Positions 19,728-20,907 of a DNA stretch of 20,907 nt are shown piece after piece. Source of the DNA: SCUN01 sp964355365 (lineage in GTDB: Bacteria > Acidobacteriota > Vicinamibacteria > Vicinamibacterales > SCN-69-37); contig CAYHEX010000037.1 in the NCBI GenBank assembly GCA_964355365.1, positions 1 through 20,907 of the forward strand. The letters are read 5' to 3'. Each line of letters begins with the position of its first letter. The stretch's first letter is position 1. Position numbers and translations under genes: made by a program. The notes beneath the pieces were generated by a model. It searched no databases. It saw nothing but the letters and a program-made list of their open reading frames with translations, and was not told the DNA's origin.

Positions 19728-20907
19728 GGCCGTGTCTCCTCAGATGGCGCGACGGCTCGCCGGGACTGGCGCCCGATCACGAACAACACGGCGGCGCTGA
19801 CGAGCAGCACCACTGATCCGCGCAGGGCGGCACCCGACGAGAAGTGGATCAGCACAAGGGCAATGACGGATGCGAGGCCGAGACCAAAAGTGCCGCGATC
19901 CCGAGACCGCGCAGACTCACGCACGAGACTCGCGCCGGCGAACAGCAACGCGGCGCTGAAGAGCGAGACCCAGACCCAGTCGCCGAACATCGCCACACGA
20001 CCGGCCGCCGCGGCGTTGAACCAGAGGGCGGCGACGACAGCGATGACGCGCGGCCGAGGCGCCGCCTCGCGCGATGTGCCGAAGCCCACGACGACCAACC
20101 CGATCCCCAGTGCCAGCGCCGGCCACGGCGACTGCCCGGCTTGCGTGGCAAGCAAGGACGCCGACTGGGCCCCCGGCGCGGCCACATTGGAATGCACCAC
20201 CGTGAGCAACGTTGTGGCCAGTCCGCCAATGGCCATGGCGATGCCGGGCGTGGCACGTGCGAAGACGAGGCGCCGGTCGGGCGGCTGATGACTCCACTGC
20301 TCGATCGCAGCTCCGGCGATGACCACAGACAGCATCGCCGGCAGGCTGTGGTTCCACGTGTTGGCCGCCATGATCATCGCGAACGTGCCGAACGCAATAG
20401 CCGTGAGCGTGGCCACGGCGCGATGACGTGACTGCTCCGCAGCGAATGCCACGAGCGGAAACACGACGAGGAACGGCCACGGGATGGACCCGCCGCCGGC
20501 GATGATGAGCCACCATACGAGCGTGGCAGCGGCCAGTGCAGTGACGAGCGTGGCGCCGGTGGCCGCGGCGGTCACGGCGGCGACCACGGCACACCACAAC
20601 GTCACCGACTGCGGGTCGTTCCAGACATACACATCGGCCATCGCACCGAGAAGCGCGTACGCGCCCAGCGGCGCGGCGAGCAGCCACAGCTCAGTGGTCA
20701 GAGGGCGACTGCGGCCTGCAGACACCGCGGCGCCGCCATACATCACCAGCATCAGCAGCGTCGTCAGCGACAACTTCACGGCGCCGGACAGGTCCTGCCA
20801 ATGCCACGCCACAAACAGCACGACGGCGAAGCCCGCCGTCAGGACGGCGAGCGGGATCAATGCGCGAGAGGGGTCCGCGGATGGCTTCGGATAACGCGCG
20901 AGAATGG
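19724..20907 (-). CDS. DUF2157-type multi-span membrane protein, 5' end outside window
   Basis: Integral membrane protein, at least 394 residues in the window, with about a dozen hydrophobic helices. The segment AGFAVVLFVAWHWQDLSGAVKL followed by LTTLLMLVMYGGAAV matches the conserved N-terminal part of DUF2157 proteins (helix, aromatic-W, V-K-L, helix, Y-G-G). The frame stays open to the window edge past a TTG at 20860 (IPLAVLTAG), through ILARYPKPSADPSRAL, so the real start is upstream. The rest consists of alternating Ala/Val/Leu helices with short loops. The function of the family is unknown. It shares an ATGA junction with the following gene. Confidence 0.82.
   Translation of the reverse strand, partial: ILARYPKPSADPSRALIPLAVLTAGFAVVLFVAWHWQDLSGAVKLSLTTLLMLVMYGGAAVSAGRSRPLTTELWLLAAPLGAYALLGAMADVYVWNDPQSVTLWCAVVAAVTAAATGATLVTALAAATLVWWLIIAGGGSIPWPFLVVFPLVAFAAEQSRHRAVATLTAIAFGTFAMIMAANTWNHSLPAMLSVVIAGAAIEQWSHQPPDRRLVFARATPGIAMAIGGLATTLLTVVHSNVAAPGAQSASLLATQAGQSPWPALALGIGLVVVGFGTSREAAPRPRVIAVVAALWFNAAAAGRVAMFGDWVWVSLFSAALLFAGASLVRESARSRDRGTFGLGLASVIALVLIHFSSGAALRGSVVLLVSAAVLFVIGRQSRRAVAPSEETRP

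Overview
The window is a GC-rich bacterial chromosome segment with tightly packed genes. Three things point to a soil-type Acidobacteriota, most likely class Vicinamibacteria: an acidobacterial-type duplicated FtsX/MacB permease that appears to stand without its ATPase, many secreted or membrane proteins of unknown function, and a family VIII esterase-like hydrolase. This placement is inferred from gene content and protein style, not from a marker gene. No rRNA, tRNA, CRISPR array, phage gene or transposase was seen.

Layout. Bases 2-4886 (+ strand) hold the 3' part of the permease, a glutaryl-CoA-dehydrogenase-type acyl-CoA dehydrogenase and a membrane-anchored M23 peptidase. The first two genes are separated by a palindromic intergenic island. 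From 4883 to 16090 everything reads leftward. In transcription order this is an MFS transporter, a TIM-barrel amidohydrolase, a membrane protein, a secreted YtcJ-type amidohydrolase, a lipoprotein cyclophilin, a small membrane protein, a half-length AlkD-like protein, TrmL, DinB, a small membrane protein, a secreted family VIII esterase-like protein, a short SDR, a DHCW cupin, an HD phosphohydrolase and a TrhA/hemolysin III protein. Many neighbours overlap by 4 to 11 nt or sit 2 to 30 nt apart, so several small operons are likely. The right end holds a conserved hypothetical protein and an exported hypothetical protein (+), a [2Fe-2S]-domain protein (-), a class A beta-lactamase-like serine hydrolase (+), and a two-gene unit (-) made of a DUF2157-type multi-span membrane protein, cut by the window edge, and a one-span protein.

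The genes look mainly like housekeeping and accessory metabolism: acyl-CoA oxidation, tRNA wobble methylation, envelope peptidoglycan and protein folding, nucleotide and small-molecule hydrolysis. I see no single pathway or defence system tying them together and no convincing new gene system. The more unusual signals are non-coding. They are a roughly 277-bp nested palindromic element flanked by 10-bp-phased CCATGGAG boxes, a hairpin repeat shared between two intergenic regions with a compensating base-pair change, a 112-nt near-perfect palindrome filling a convergent gene junction, a hairpin over the MFS start codon, and -10-like boxes 6 to 9 nt before several first genes that suggest leaderless transcripts.
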